Below the pieces are notes generated by a model, which did no database searches, had not been told where the DNA came from, and saw nothing but the letters and a program-made list of their open reading frames with translations. Positions 1 through 15,421 of a stretch of 64,000 nt of DNA are shown in pieces (the stretch's first letter is position 1; the number at the start of each line of letters is the position of its first letter). The stretch covers positions 496,001-560,000 of the forward strand of contig CM121342.1 of assembly GCA_051530055.1 (NCBI GenBank), in the 5' to 3' direction. Source of the stretch: Neoechinorhynchus agilis. Lineage: Eukaryota; Acanthocephala. Both the position numbers and the translations under genes were made by a program.

Positions 1-3000
1 CATTGTCCTCTTGGTATTCATGTAACTCTTGTTATTGCTTCACATAATGGTATTCGATCGTGTGTTAGTATTCGTGTACCTAATGGTTTTCATTAGCATG
101 ATCGTATACGTGAACCTGTTGGTATAAATTCATCTTTTTATATTCATTGTCCTTTTGGTATTATTGCAACTCTTATTATTGCTACACATAATTGTATTCG
201 TTCGTGTGTTAGTATTCGTGTACGTGATGGTTTTCACTCGAATGATCCTATACGTAAACCTGCTCGCATTAATCCATCTTTTTATGTTTACTGTCCTTTT
301 GGTATTCATGTAACTCTTGTTATTGCTTCACATAATTGTATTCGTCGTGTGTTAGTATTCGTGTACCTCATTGTGTTCACTCGCATGATCGTATACGTAA
401 ACCTGTTGGTATTAATTCATCTTTTTATATTCATTGTCCTCTTGGTATTCATGTAACTCTTGCTATTGCTTCGCATAATGGTGGTCGTTCGTGTGTTAGT
501 ATTCGTGTACCTCATGGTGATCATTCGCATGATCGTATACGAAAACCTGTTGGTATTAATCCATCTTTATATATTCATTGTCCTTTTGGTATTCATGTAA
601 CTCTTGTTATTGCTTCACATAATGGTATTCGTTCGTGTGTTAGTATTCGTGTACCCCATGGTGTTCATTCGCATGATCGTATACGTGAACCTGTTGGTAT
701 TAATTCAAATTTTATAATCATTGTCCTTTTGGTATTCATGTAACTCTTGTTATTGCTTCACATAATGGTATTCGTTCGTGTGTTAGTATTCGTGTACCCC
801 ATGGTGTTCATTCGCATGATCGTAAACGTTTACCTGTTGGTATTAATTCATCTTTTTATAATCATTGTCCTTTTGGTATTTATGTAACACTTTATATTGC
901 TTCACATAATGGTATTCGTTCGTGTGTTAGTATTCGTGAACCTCATGGTGTTCAATCGCATGATCGTATACGTAAACCTGTTGGTATTAATTCATCTTTT
1001 TATAATCATTGTCCTTTTGGTATTGATGTAGCTCTTGTTATTGCTTCACATAATGGTATTCGTTCGTGTGTTAGTATTCGTGCACCTCATGGTGATCATT
1101 CGCATGATCGTATACGTAAACCTGTTGGTATTAATCCATCTTTATATATTCATTGTTCTTTTGGTATTCATGTAACTCTTGTTATTGCTTCACACAATGG
1201 TATTCGTTCGTGTGTTAGTATTCGTGTACCCCATAGTCTTCATTCGCACGATCGTATACGTGAACCTGTTGGTATTAATTCAAATTTTATAATCATTGTC
1301 CTTTTGGTATTCATGTAACTCTTGTTATTGCTTCACTCGCATGATCGTATGCGTAAACCCGTTGGTATTAATCCATCTTTTTATATTCGTTGTCGTTTTG
1401 GTATTCATGTAACTCTTGTTATTGCTTCACATAATGGTATTCGTTCGTGTGTTAGTAATCGTGTACCTCATGGTGTTCATTAGCATGATCGTATACGTGA
1501 ACCTGTTGGTATTAATTCATCTTTTTATATTCATTGTCCTTTTGGTATTCATGTAACTCTTGTTATTGCTTCACATAATAGTATTCGTTCGTGTGTTAGT
1601 ATTCGTGTACCTAATGGTGTTCATTTGCATGATCGTATACGTGAGCCTGTTGGTATTAATTCATCTTTTTATATTCATTGTCCTTCTGGTATTCATGTAA
1701 CTCTTGTTATTGCTTCACACAATGGTATTCGTTCGTATGTTAGTATTCGTATACCACATGGTGTTAACTCGTATGATAGTATACGTGAACCTGTTGGTAT
1801 TAATTCATCTTTTTATATTCATTGTCCTTTTGGAATTCATGTAACTCTTGTAATTGCTTCACATAATGGTATTCGTTCGTGTGTTAGTATTCGTGTACCT
1901 AATGGTGTTCACTCGAATGATCGTATACGTGAACCTGTTGGTATTAATTCATCTCTTTATTTTAATTGTCCTTTTGGTATTCGTGTAACTCTTGTTATTG
2001 CTTCACATAATGGTATTCGCTCGTGTGTTAGTATTCGTGTACCTCATGGTGTTAACTCGCACGATCGTATACGTGAACCTGTTGGTATTTATTAATCTTT
2101 TTATATTCATTGTCCTTTTGGTATTATTGCAACTCTCATTATTGCTTCACATAATGGTATTCGTTCGTCTGTTAGTATTCGTGTACCTCATGGTGATCAT
2201 TCGCATGATCGTATACGTAAACCTGTTGGTATTAATTCATCTTTTTTTATTCATTGTCCTTTTGGTATTAATGTAACTCTTGTTATTGCTTCACATAATG
2301 GTATTCGTTCGTGTTAGTATTCATGTACCTTGTAGTGTTCATTCGAATGATCGTATACATGAACCTGTTGGTATTAATTCATCTTTTTATGTTCACTGTC
2401 CTTTTGGTATTCATGTAACTCTTGTTATTGCTTCACATAATTGTATTCGTTCGTATGTTAGTATTCGTGTACCTCATGGTGTTCACTCGCATGATCGTAT
2501 ACGTAAACCTGTTGGCATTAATTCATCTTTTTATAATCATTGTCCTCTTGGTATTCATGTAACTCTTGTTATTGCTTCACATAATGGTATTCGATCGTGT
2601 GTTAGTATTCGTGTACCTAATGGTTTTCATTAGCATGATCGTATACGTGAACCTGTTGGTATAAATTCATCTTTTTATATTCATTGTCCTTTTGGTATTA
2701 TTGCAACTCTTATTATTGCTACACATAATGGTATTCGTTCGTGTGTTAGTATTCGTGTACGTGATGGTTTTCACTCGAATGATCCTATACGTAAACCTGC
2801 TCGCATTAATCAATCTTTTTATGTTCACTGTCCTTTTGGTATTCATGTAACTCTTGTTATTGCTTCACATAATTGTATTCGTTCGTGTGTTAGTATTCGT
2901 GTACCTCATGGTGTTCACTCGCATGATCGTATACGTAAACCTGTTGGTATTAATTCATCTTTTTATATTCATTGTCCTCTTGGTATTCATGTAACTCTTG

Positions 3001-6000
3001 CTATTGCTTCGCATAATGGTGGTCGTTCGTGTGTTAGTATTCGTGTACCTCATGAGTGATCATTCGCATGATCGTATACGTAAACCTGTTGGTATTAATC
3101 CATCTTTATATATTCATTGTCCTTTTTGTATTCATGTAACTCTAGTTATTGCTTCACATAATGGTATTCGTTCGTGTGTTAGTATTCGTGTACCCCATGA
3201 ATTGTTCATTCGCATGATCGTATACGTGAACCTGTTGGTATTAATTCAAATTTTATAATCATTGTCCTTTTGGTATTCATGTAACTCTTGTTATTGCTTC
3301 ACATAATGGTATTCGTTCGTGTGTTAGTATTCGTGTACCCCATGGTGTTCATTCGCATGATCGTAAACGTGAACCTGTTGGTATTAATTCATCTTTTTAT
3401 AATCATTGTCGTTTTTGGTATTTGTAGCAACACTTTATATTGCTTCACATAATGGTATTCGTTCGTGTGTTAGTATTCGTGAACCTCATGGTGTTCAATC
3501 GCATGATCGTATACGTAAACCTGTTGGTATTAATTCATCTTTTATAATCATTGTCCTTTTGGTATTGATGTAGCTCTTGTTATTGCTTCACATAATGGTA
3601 TTCGTTCGTGTGTTAGTATTCGTGCACCTCATGGTGATCATTCGCATGATCGTATACATAAACCTGTTGAGTATTAATCCATCATTATATATTCATTGTC
3701 CTTTTGGTATTCATGTAACTCTTGTTATTGCTTCACACAATGGTATTCGTTCTTGTGTTAGTATTCGTGTACCCCATGGTGTTTATTCGCACGATCGTAT
3801 ACGTGAACCTGTTGGTATTAATTCAAATTTTATAATCATTGTCCTTTTGGTACTCATGTAACTCTTGTTATTGCTTCACATAATGGTATTCGTTCGTGTG
3901 TTAGTATTCGTGTACCTCATGGTGTTCATTCGCATGATCGTATACGTGAACCTGTTGGTATTAATCCATCTTTTTATTTTCATTGTCCTTTTGGTATTAT
4001 TGTAACTCTCGTTATTGCTTTACATAATGGTATTCATTCGTGTGTTAGTATTCGTGTACCTCATGGTGTTCACTCGAATGATCGTATACGTGAACCTGCT
4101 GGTATTAATCCATCTTTTTATATTCGTTGTCGTTTTGTTATTCATGTAACTCTTGTTATTGCTTCACATAATGGTATTCGTTCGTGTGTTAGTATTCGTG
4201 TACCTCATGGTGTTCATTAGCATGATCGTATACGTGAACATGTTGGTATTAATTTATCTTTTTATATTCATTGTCATCTTGGTATTCATGTAACTCTTGT
4301 TATTGCTTCACATAATGGTATTCGTTCGTGTGTTAGTATTCGTGTACCTCATGGTGTTCATTCGCATGATCGTATGCGTAAACCCGTTGGTATTAATCCA
4401 TCTTTTTATATTCATTGTCCTTTTGGTATTCATGTAACTCTTGTTATTGCTTTACATAATTGTATTCGTTCGTGTGTTAGTATTCGTGTACCTCATATTG
4501 TTCACTCGCATGATCGTATACGTAAACCTGTTGGTATTAATTCATCTTTTTATATTCATTGTCCTCTTGGTATTCATGTAACTCTTGTTATTGCTTCGCA
4601 TAATAATGGTCGTTCGTGTGTTAGTATTCGTGTACCTCATGGTGTTCATTAGCATGATCGTATACGTGAACCTGTTGGTATTAATTCATCTTTTTATATT
4701 CATTGTCCTTTTGGTATTCATGTAACTCTTGTTATTGCTTCACATAATGGTATTCGTTCGTGTGTTAGTATTCGTGTACCTAATGGTGTTCATTTGCATG
4801 ATCGTATACGTGAGCCTGTTGGTATTAATTCATCTTTTTTTATTCATTGTCCTTTTGGTATTAATGTAACTCTTGTTATTGCTTCACATAATGGTATTCG
4901 TTCGTGTTAGTATTCATGTACCTTGTAGTGTTCATTCGAATGATCGTATACATGAACCTGTTGGTATTAATTCATCTTTTTATGTTCACTGTCATTTTGG
5001 TATTCATGTAACTCTTGTTATTGCTTCACATAATTGTATTCGTTCGTATGTTAGTATTCGTGTACCTCATGGTGTTCACTCGCATGATCGTATACGTAAA
5101 CCTGTTGGTATTAATTCATCTTTTTATATTCATTGTCCTCTTGGTATTCATGTAACTCTTGTTATTGCTTCACATAATGGTATTCGATCGTGTGTTAGTA
5201 TTCGTGTACCTAATGGTGTTCATTAGCATGATCGTATACGTGAACCTGTTGATATAAATTCATCTTTTTATATTCATTGTCCTTTTGGTATTATTGCAAC
5301 TCTTATTATTGCTACACATAATGGTATTCGTTCGTGTGTTTGTATTCGTGTACGTGATGGTTTTCACTCGAATGATCCTATACGTAAACCTGCTCGCATA
5401 AATCAATCTTTTTATGTTCACTGTCCTTTTGGTATTCATGTAACTCTTGTTATTGCTTCACATAATTGTATTCGTTCGTGTGTTAGTATTCGTGTACCTC
5501 ATGGTGTTCACTCGCATGATCGTATACGTAAACCTGTTGGTAATAATTCATCTTTTTATATTCATTGTCCTCTTGGTATTCATGTAACTCTTGTTATTGC
5601 TTCGCATAATGGTGGTCGTTCGTGTGTTAGTATTCGTGTACCTCATGGTGTTCATTAGCATGATCGTATACGTGAACCTGTTGGTATTAATTCATCTTTT
5701 TATATTCATTGTCCTTTTGGTATTCATGTAACTCTTGCTATTGCTTCACATAATGGTATTCGTTCGTGTGTTAGTATTCGTGTACCTAATGGTGTTCATT
5801 TGCATGATCGTATACGTGAGCTTGTTGGTATTAATTCATCTTTTTATATTCATTGTCCTTTTGGTATTGATGTAACTCTTGTTATTGCTTCACATAATGG
5901 TATTCGTTCGTGTGTTAGTATTCATCTACCTCATGGTGATCATTCGCATGATCGTATACGTAAACCTGTTGGTATTAATCCATCTTTATATATTCATTGT

Positions 6001-7748
6001 CCTTTTGGTATTCATGTAACTCTTGTTATTGCTTCACACAATGGTATTCGTTCGTGTGTTAGTATTCGTGTAGCCCATGGTGTTCATTCGCATGATCGTA
6101 TACGTGAACCTGTTGGTATTAATTCAAATTTTATAATCATTGTCCTTTTGGTATTCATGTAACTCTTGTTATTGCTTCACATAATGATATTCGTTCGTGT
6201 GTTAGTATTCGTGTACCCCATGGTGTTCATTCGCATGATCGTAAACGTGAACCTGTTGGTATTAATTCATCTTTTTATAATCATTGTCCTTATGGTATTT
6301 ATGTAACACTTTATGTTGCTTCACATAATGGTATTCGTTCGTGTGTTAGTATTCGTGTACCTCATGGTGTTCAATCGCATGATCGTATACGTAAACCTGT
6401 TGGTATTAATTCATCTTTTTATAATCATTGTCCTTTTGGTATTGATGTAACTCTTGTTATTGCTTCACATAATGGTATTCGTTCGTGTGTTAGTATTCGT
6501 GCACCTCATGGTGATCATTCGCATGATCGTATACGTAAACCTGTTGGTATTAATTTATCTTTTTATATTCATTGTCATCTTGGTATTCATGTAACTCTTG
6601 TTATTGCTTCACATAATGGTTTTCGTTCGTGTGTTAGTATTCGTGTACCTCATGGTGTTCATTCGCATGATCGTTTGCGTAAACCCGTTGGTATTAATCC
6701 ATCTTTTTATATTCATTGTCCTTTTGGTATTCATGTAACTCTTGTTATTGCTTTACATAATTGTATTCGTTCGTGTGTTAGTATTCGTGTACCTCATATT
6801 GTTCACTCGCATGATCGTATACGTAAACCTGTTGGTATTAATTCATCTTTTTATATTCATTGTCCTCTTGGTATTCATGTAACTCTTGTTATTGCTTCGC
6901 ATAATGGTGGTCGTTCGTTTGTTAGTATTCGTGTACCTCATGGTGTTCATTAGTATGATCGTATACGTGAACCTGTTGGTATTAATTCATCTTTTTATAT
7001 TCATTGTCCTTATGGTATTCATGTAACTCTTGTTATTGCTTCACATAATGGTATTCGTTCGTGTGTTAGTATTCGTGTACCTAATGGTGTTCATTTGCAT
7101 GATCGTATACGTGAGCCTGTTGGTATTAATTCATCTTTTTATATTCATTGTCCTTTTGGTATTCATGTAACTCTTGTTATTGCTTCACACAATGGTATTC
7201 GTTCGTATGTTAGTATTCGTGTACCACATGGTGTTAACTCGTATGATAGTATACGTGAACCTGTTGGTATTAATTCATCTTTTTATATTCATTGTCCTTT
7301 TGGTATTCATGTAACTCTTGTAATTGCTTCACATAATGGTATTCGTTCGTGTGTTAGTATTCGTGTACCTAATGGTGTTCACTCGAATGATCGTATACGT
7401 GAACCTGTTGGTATTAATTCATCTTTTTATTTTAATTGTCCTTTTGGTATTCATGTAACTCTTGTTATTGCTTCACATAATGGTATTCGCTCGTGTGTTA
7501 GTATTCGTGTACCTCATGGTGTTAACTCGCACGATCGTATACGTGAACCTGTTGGTATTAATTAATCTTTTTATATTCATTGTCCTTTTGGTATTATTGC
7601 AACTCTTATTATTGCTTCACATAATGGTATTCGTTCGTCTGTTAGTATTCGTGTACCTCATGGTGACATTCGCATGATCGTATACGTAAACCTGTTGGTA
7701 TTAATTCATCTTTTTTTATTCATTGTCCTTTTGGTATTAATGTAACTC

Positions 7749-10700
7749 TTGTTATTGCTTCACATAATGGTATTCGTTCGTGTTAGTATTCATGTACCTT
7801 GTAGTGTTCATTCGAATGATCGTATACATGAACCTGTTGGTATTAATTCATCTTTTTATGTTCACTGTCCTTTTGGTATTCATGTAACTCTTGTTATTGC
7901 TTCACATAATTGTATTCGTTCGTATGTTAGTATTCGTGTACCTCATGGTGTTCACTCGCATGATCGTATACGTAAACCTGTTGGTATTAATTCATCTTTT
8001 TATATTCATTGTCCTCTTGGTATTCATGTAACTCTTGTTATTGCTTCACATAATGGTATTCGATCGTGTGTTAGTATTCGTGTACCTAATGGTGTTCATT
8101 AGCATGATCGTATACGTGAACCTGTTGGTATAAATTCATCTTTTTATATTCATTGTCCTTTTGGTATTATTGCAACTCTTATTATTGCTACACATAATTG
8201 TATTCGTTCGTGTGTTAGTATTCGTGTACGTGATGGTTTTCACTCGAATGATCCTATACGTAAACCTGCTCGCATTAATCCATCTTTTTATGTTCACTGT
8301 CCTTTTGGTATTCATGTAACTCTTGTTATTGCTTCACATAATTGTATTCGTTCGTGTGTTAGTATTCGTGTACCTCATGGTGTTCACTCGCATGATCGTA
8401 TACGTAAACCTGTTGGTATTAATTCATCTTTTTATATTCATTGTCCTCTTGGTATTCATGTAACTCTTGTTATTGCTTCGCATAATGGTGGTCGTTCGTG
8501 TGTTAGTATTCGTGTACCTCATGGTGTTCATTAGCATGATCGTATACGTGAACCTGTTGGTATTAATTCATCTTTTTATATTCATTGTCCTTTTGGTATT
8601 CATGTAACTCTTGTTATTGCTTCACATAATGGTATTCGTTCGTGTGTTAGTATTCGTGTACCTAATGGTGTTCATTTGCATGATCGTATACGTGAGCTTG
8701 TTGGTATTAATTCATCTTTTTATATTCATTGTCCTTTTGGTATTGATGTAACTCTTGTTATTGCTTCACATAATGGTATTCGTTCGTGTGTTAGTATTCG
8801 TGTACCTCATGGTGATCATTCGCATGATCGTATACGTAAACCTGTTGGTATTAATCCATCTTTATATATTCATTGTCCTTTTGGTATTCATGTAACTCTT
8901 GTTATTGCTTCACACAATGGTATTCGTTCGTGTGTTAGTATTCGTGTACCCCATGGTGTTCATTCGCATGATCGTATACGTGAACCTGTTGGTATTAATT
9001 CAAATTTTATAATCATTGTCCTTTTGGTATTCATGTAACTCTTGTTATTGCTTCACATAATGGTATTCGTTCGTGTGTTAGTATTCGTGTACCCCATGGT
9101 GTTCATTCGCATGATCGTAAACGTGAACCTGTTGGTATTAATTCATCTTTTTATAATCATTGTCCTTTTGGTATTTATGTAACACTTTATATTGCTTCAC
9201 ATAATGGTATTCGTTCGTGTGTTAGTATTCGTGTACCTCATGGTGTTCAATCGCATGATCGTATACGTAAACCTGTTGGTATTAATTCATCTTTTTATAA
9301 TCATTGTCCTTTTGGTATTAATGTAACTCTTGTTATTGCTTCACATAATGGTATTCGTTCGTGTTAGTATTCATGTACCTTGTAGTGTTCATTCGAATGA
9401 TCGTATACATGAACCTGTTGTATTAATTCATCTTTTTATGTTCACTGTCCTTTTGGTATTCATGTAACTCTTGTTATTGCTTCACATAATTGTATTCGTT
9501 CGTATGTTAGTATTCGTGTACCTCATGGTGTTCACTCGCATGATCGTATACGTAAACCTGTTGGTATTAATTCATCTTTTTATATTCATTGTCCTCTTGG
9601 TATTCATGTAACTCTTGTTATTGCTTCACATAATGGTATTCGATCGTGTGTTAGTATTCGTGTACCTAATGGTGTTCATTAGCATGATCGTATACGTGAA
9701 CCTGTTGGTATTAATTCATCTTTTTATATTCATTGTCCTTTTGGTATTATTGCAACTCTTATTATTGCTACACATAATTGTATTCGTTCGTGTGTTAGTA
9801 TTCGTGTACCTCATGGTGTTCACTCGAATGATCGTATACGTAAACCTGCTGGTATTAATCCATCTTTTTATGTTCATTGTCCTTTTGGTATTCATGTAAC
9901 TCTTGTTATTGCTTCACATAATTGTATTCGTTCGTGTGTTAGTATTCGTGTACCTCATGGTGTTCACTCGCATGATCGTATACGTAAACCTGTTGGTATT
10001 AATTCATCTTTTTATATTCATTGTCCTTTTGGTATTCATGTAACTCTTGTTATTGCTTCACATAATGGTATTCGTTCGTGTGTTAGTATTCGTGTACCTA
10101 ATGGTGTTCATTTGCATGATCGTATACGTGAACCTGTTGGTATTAATTCATCTTTTTATATTCATTGTCCTTTTGGTATTCATGTAACTCTTGTTATTGC
10201 TTCACATAATGGTATTCGTTCGTGTGTTAGTATTCGTGTACCTCATGGTGTTCATTCGCATGATCGTATACGTAAACCTGTTGGTATTAATCCATCTTTA
10301 TATATTCATTGTCCTTTTGGTATTCATGTAACTCTTGTTATTGCTTCACACAATGGTATTCGTTCGTGTGTTAGTATTCGTGTACCCCATGGTGTTCATT
10401 CGCATGATCGTATACGTGAACCTGTTGGTATTAATTCAAATTTTATAATCATTGTCCTTTTGGTATTCATGTAACTCTTGTTATTGCTTCACATAATGGT
10501 ATTCGTTCGTGTGTTAGTATTCGTGTACCCCATGGTGTTCATTCGCATGATCGTAAACGTGAACCTGTTGGTATTAATTCATCTTTTTATAATCATTGTC
10601 CTTTTGGTATTTATGTAACACTTTATATTGCTTCACATAATGGTATTCGTTCGTGTGTTAGTATTCGTGTACCTCATGGTGTTCAATCGCATGATCGTAT

Positions 10701-12060
10701 ACGTAAACCTGTTGGTATTAATTCATCTTTTTATAATCATTGTCCTTTTGGTATTGATGTAACTCTTGTTATTGCTTCACATAATGGTATTCGTTCGTGT
10801 GTTAGTATTCGTGCACCTCATGGTGATCATTCGCATGATCGTATACGTAAACCTGTTGGTATTAATCCATCTTTATATATTCATTGTCCTTTTGGTATTC
10901 ATGTAACTCTTGTTATTGCTTCACACAATGGTATTCGTTCGTGTGTTAGTATTCGTGTACCCCATGGTGTTCATTCGCACGATCGTATACGTGAACCTGT
11001 TGGTATTAATTCAAATTTTATAATCATTGTCCTTTTGGTATTCATGTAACTCTTGTTATTGCTTCACATAATGGTATTCGTTCGTGTGTTAGTATTCGTG
11101 TACCTCATGGTGTTCATTCGCATGATCGTATGCGTAAACCCGTTGGTATTAATCCATCTTTTTATATTCATTGTCCTTTTGGTATTCATGTAACTCTTGT
11201 TATTGCTTTACATAATGGTATTCATTCGTGTGTTAGTATTCGTGTACCTCATGGTGTTCACTCGAATGATCGTATACGTGAACCTGCTGGTATTAATCCA
11301 TCTTTTTATATTCATTGTCGTTTTGGTATTCATGTAACTCTTGTTATTGCTTCACATAATGGTATTCGTTCGTGTGTTAGTATTCGTGTACCTCATGGTG
11401 TTCATTAGCATGATCGTATACGTGAACATGTTGGTATTAATTTATCTTTTTATATTCATTGTCATCTTGGTATTCATGTAACTCTTGTTATTGCTTCACA
11501 TAATGGTATTCGTTCGTGTGTTAGTATTCGTGTACCTCATGGTGTTCATTCGCATGATCGTATGCGTAAACCCGTTGGTATTAATCCATCTTTTTATATT
11601 CATTGTCCTTTTGGTATTCATGTAACTCTTGTTATTGCTTTACATAATTGTATTCGTTCGTGTGTTAGTATTCGTGTACCTCATATTGTTCACTCGCATG
11701 ATCGTATACGTAAACCTGTTGGTATTAATTCATCTTTTTATATTCATTGTCCTCTTGGTATTCATGTAACTCTTGTTATTGCTTCGCATAATGGTGGTCG
11801 TTCGTGTGTTAGTATTCGTGTACCTCATGGTGTTCATTAGCATGATCGTATACGTGAACCTGTTGGTATTAATTCATCTTTTTATATTCATTGTCCTTTT
11901 GGTATTCATGTAACTCTTGTTATTGCTTCACATAATGGTATTCGTTCGTGTGTTAGTATTCGTGTACCTAATGGTGTTCATTTGCATGATCGTATACGTG
12001 AGCCTGTTGGTATTAATTCATCTTTTTTTATTCATTGTCCTTTTGGTATTAATGTAACTC
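7749..12060 (+). repeat. Higher-order satellite block, recopied from 12,061 onward
   Basis: The sequence beginning at 7,749 and that beginning at 12,061 carry the same ordered series of marker variants: a unit with the 2-bp loss CGTGTTAG, then CCTTGTAGTG, CGAATGATCG, and so on. Their translations over the first 117 codons are identical. The offset is 4,312 bp, i.e. 30 units (4,320) minus 8. The missing 8 bases are accounted for by indels I can see between the two points: two 2-bp losses of the CGTGTTAG type, one single-G loss near 9,420, and three 1-bp losses from the AATTCAAATTTT variant. Copies of the same marker unit also sit near 2,310, 4,905, 9,360, 21,435, 26,615 and 28,915. Confidence 0.75.
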
Positions 12061-15000
12061 TTGTTATTGCTTCACATAATGGTATTCGTTCGTGTTAGTA
12101 TTCATGTACCTTGTAGTGTTCATTCGAATGATCGTATACATGAACCTGTTGGTATTAATTCATCTTTTTATGTTCACTGTCCTTTTGGTATTCATGTAAC
12201 TCTTGTTATTGCTTCACATAATTGTATTCGTTCGTATGTTAGTATTCGTGTACCTCATGGTGTTCACTCGCATGATCGTATACGTAAACCTGTTGGTATT
12301 AATTCATCTTTTTATATTCATTGTCCTCTTGGTATTCATGTAACTCTTGTTATTGCTTCACATAATGGTATTCGATCGTGTGTTAGTATTCGTGTACCTA
12401 ATGGTGTTCATTAGCATGATCGTATACGTGAACCTGTTGGTATAAATTCATCTTTTTATATTCATTGTCCTTTTGGTATTATTGCAACTCTTATTATTGC
12501 TACACATAATGGTATTCGTTCGTGTGTTAGTATTCGTGTACGTGATGGTTTTCACTCGAATGATCCTATACGTAAACCTGCTCGCATTAATCCATCTTTT
12601 TATGTTCACTGTCCTTTTGGTATTCATGTAACTCTTGTTATTGCTTCACATAATTGTATTCGTTCGTGTGTTAGTATTCGTGTACCTCATGGTGTTCACT
12701 CGCATGATCGTATACGTAAACCTGTTGGTATTAATTCATCTTTTTATATTCATTGTCCTCTTGGTATTCATGTAACTCTTGTTATTGCTTCGCATAATGG
12801 TGGTCGTTCGTGTGTTAGTATTCGTGTACCTCATGGTGTTCATTAGCATGATCGTATACGTGAACCTGTTGGTATTAATTCATCTTTTTATATTCATTGT
12901 CCTTTTGGTATTCATGTAACTCTTGTTATTGCTTCACATAATGGTATTCGTTCGTGTGTTAGTATTCGTGTACCTAATGGTGTTCATTTGCATGATCGTA
13001 TACGTGAGCTTGTTGGTATTAATTCATCTTTTTATATTCATTGTCCTTTTGGTATTGATGTAACTCTTGTTATTGCTTCACATAATGGTATTCGTTCGTG
13101 TGTTAGTATTCATGTACCTCATGGTGATCATTCGCATGATCGTATACGTAAACCTGTTGGTATTAATCCATCTTTATATATTCATTGTCCTTTTGGTATT
13201 CATGTAACTCTTGTTATTGCTTCACACAATGGTATTCGTTCGTGTGTTAGTATTCGTGTAGCCCATGGTGTTCATTCGCATGATCGTATACGTGAACCTG
13301 TTGGTATTAATTCAAATTTTATAATCATTGTCCTTTTGGTATTCATGTAACTCTTGTTATTGCTTCACATAATGGTATTCGTTCGTGTGTTAGTATTCGT
13401 GTACCCCATGGTGTTCATTCGCATGATCGTAAACGTGAACCTGTTGGTATTAATTCATCTTTTTATAATCATTGTCCTTATGGTATTTATGTAACACTTT
13501 ATATTGCTTCACATAATGGTATTCGTTCGTGTGTTAGTATTCGTGTACCTCATGGTGTTCAATCGCATGATCGTATACGTAAACCTGTTGGTATTAATTC
13601 ATCTTTTTATAATCATTGTCCTTTTGGTATTGATGTAACTCTTGTTATTGCTTCACATAATGGTATTCGTTCGTGTGTTAGTATTCGTGCACCTCATGGT
13701 GATCATTCGCATGATCGTATACGTAAACCTGTTGGTATTAATCCATCTTTTTATATTCATTGTCCTTTTGGTATTCATGTAACTCTTGTTATTGCTTCAC
13801 ACAATGGTATTCGTTCGTGTGTTAGTATTCGTGTACCTCATGGTGTTCATTCGCATGATCGTATACGTGAACCTGTTGGTATTAATTCATCTTTTATATT
13901 CATTGTCCTTTTGGTATTCATGTAACTCTTGTTATTGCTTCACATAATGGTATTCGTTCGTGTGTTAGTATTCGTGTACCTCATGGTGTTCATTCGCATG
14001 ATCGTATGCGTAAACCCGTTGGTATTAATCCATCTTTTTATATTCATTGTCCTTTTGGTATTCATGTAACTCTTGTTATTGCTTTACATAATGGTATTCG
14101 TTCGTGTGTTAGTATTCGTGTACCTCATGGTGTTCACTCGAATGATCGTATACGTGAACCTGTTGGTATTAATTCATCTTTTTATATTCATTGTCCTTTT
14201 GGTATTCATGTAACTCTTGTTATTGCTTCACATAATGGTATTCGTTCGTGTGTTAGTATTCGTGTACCTCATGGTGTTCATTAGCATGATCGTATACGTG
14301 AACCTGTTGGTATTAATTCATCTTTTTATATTCATTGTCCTTTTGGTATTCATGTAACTCTTGTTATTGCTTCACATAATGGTATTCGTTCGTGTGTTAG
14401 TATTCGTGTACCTCATGGTGTTCATTCGCATGATCGTATACGTGAACCTGTTGGTATTAATTATAATTTTATATTCATTGTCCTTTTGGTATTCATGTAA
14501 CTCTTGTTATTGCTTCACATAATGGTATTCGTTCGTGTGTTAGTATTCGTGTACCTCATGGTGTTCATTCGCATGATCGTATACGTAAACCTGTTGGTAT
14601 TAATTCATCTTTTTATATTCATTGTCCTTTTGGTATTCATGTAACTCTTGTTATTGCTTCACATAATGGTATTCGTTCGTGTGTTAGTATTCGTGTACCT
14701 CATGGTGTTCATTCGCATGATCGTATACGTAAACCTGTTGGTATTAATTCATCTTTTTATAATCATTGTCCTTTTGGTATTCATGTAACTCTTGTTATTG
14801 CTTCACATAATGGTATTCGTTCGTGTGTTAGTATTCGTGTACCTCATGGTGTTCATTCGCATGATCGTATACGTAAACCTGTTGGTATTAATCCATCTTT
14901 ATATATTCATTGTCCTTTTGGTATTCATGTAACTCTTGTTATTGCTTCACACAATGGTATTCGTTCGTGTGTTAGTATTCGTGTACCCCATGGTGTTCAT

Positions 15001-15421
15001 TCGCATGATCGTATACGTGAACCTGTTGGTATTAATTCAAATTTTATAATCATTGTCCTTTTGGTATTCATGTAACTCTTGTTATTGCTTCACATAATGG
15101 TATTCGTTCGTGTGTTAGTATTCGTGCACCTCATGGTGACCATTCGCATGATCGTATACGTAAACCTGTTGGTATTAATCCATCTTTATATATTCATTGT
15201 CCTTTTGGTATTCATGTAACTCTTGTTATTGCTTCACACAATGGTATTCGTTCGTGTGTTAGTATTCGTGTACCCCATGGTGTTCATTCGCACGATCGTA
15301 TACGTGAACCTGTTGGTATTAATTCAAATTTTATAATCATTGTCCTTTTGGTATTCATGTAACTCTTGTTATTGCTTCACATAATGGTATTCGTTCGTGT
15401 GTTAGTATTCGTGTACCTCAT

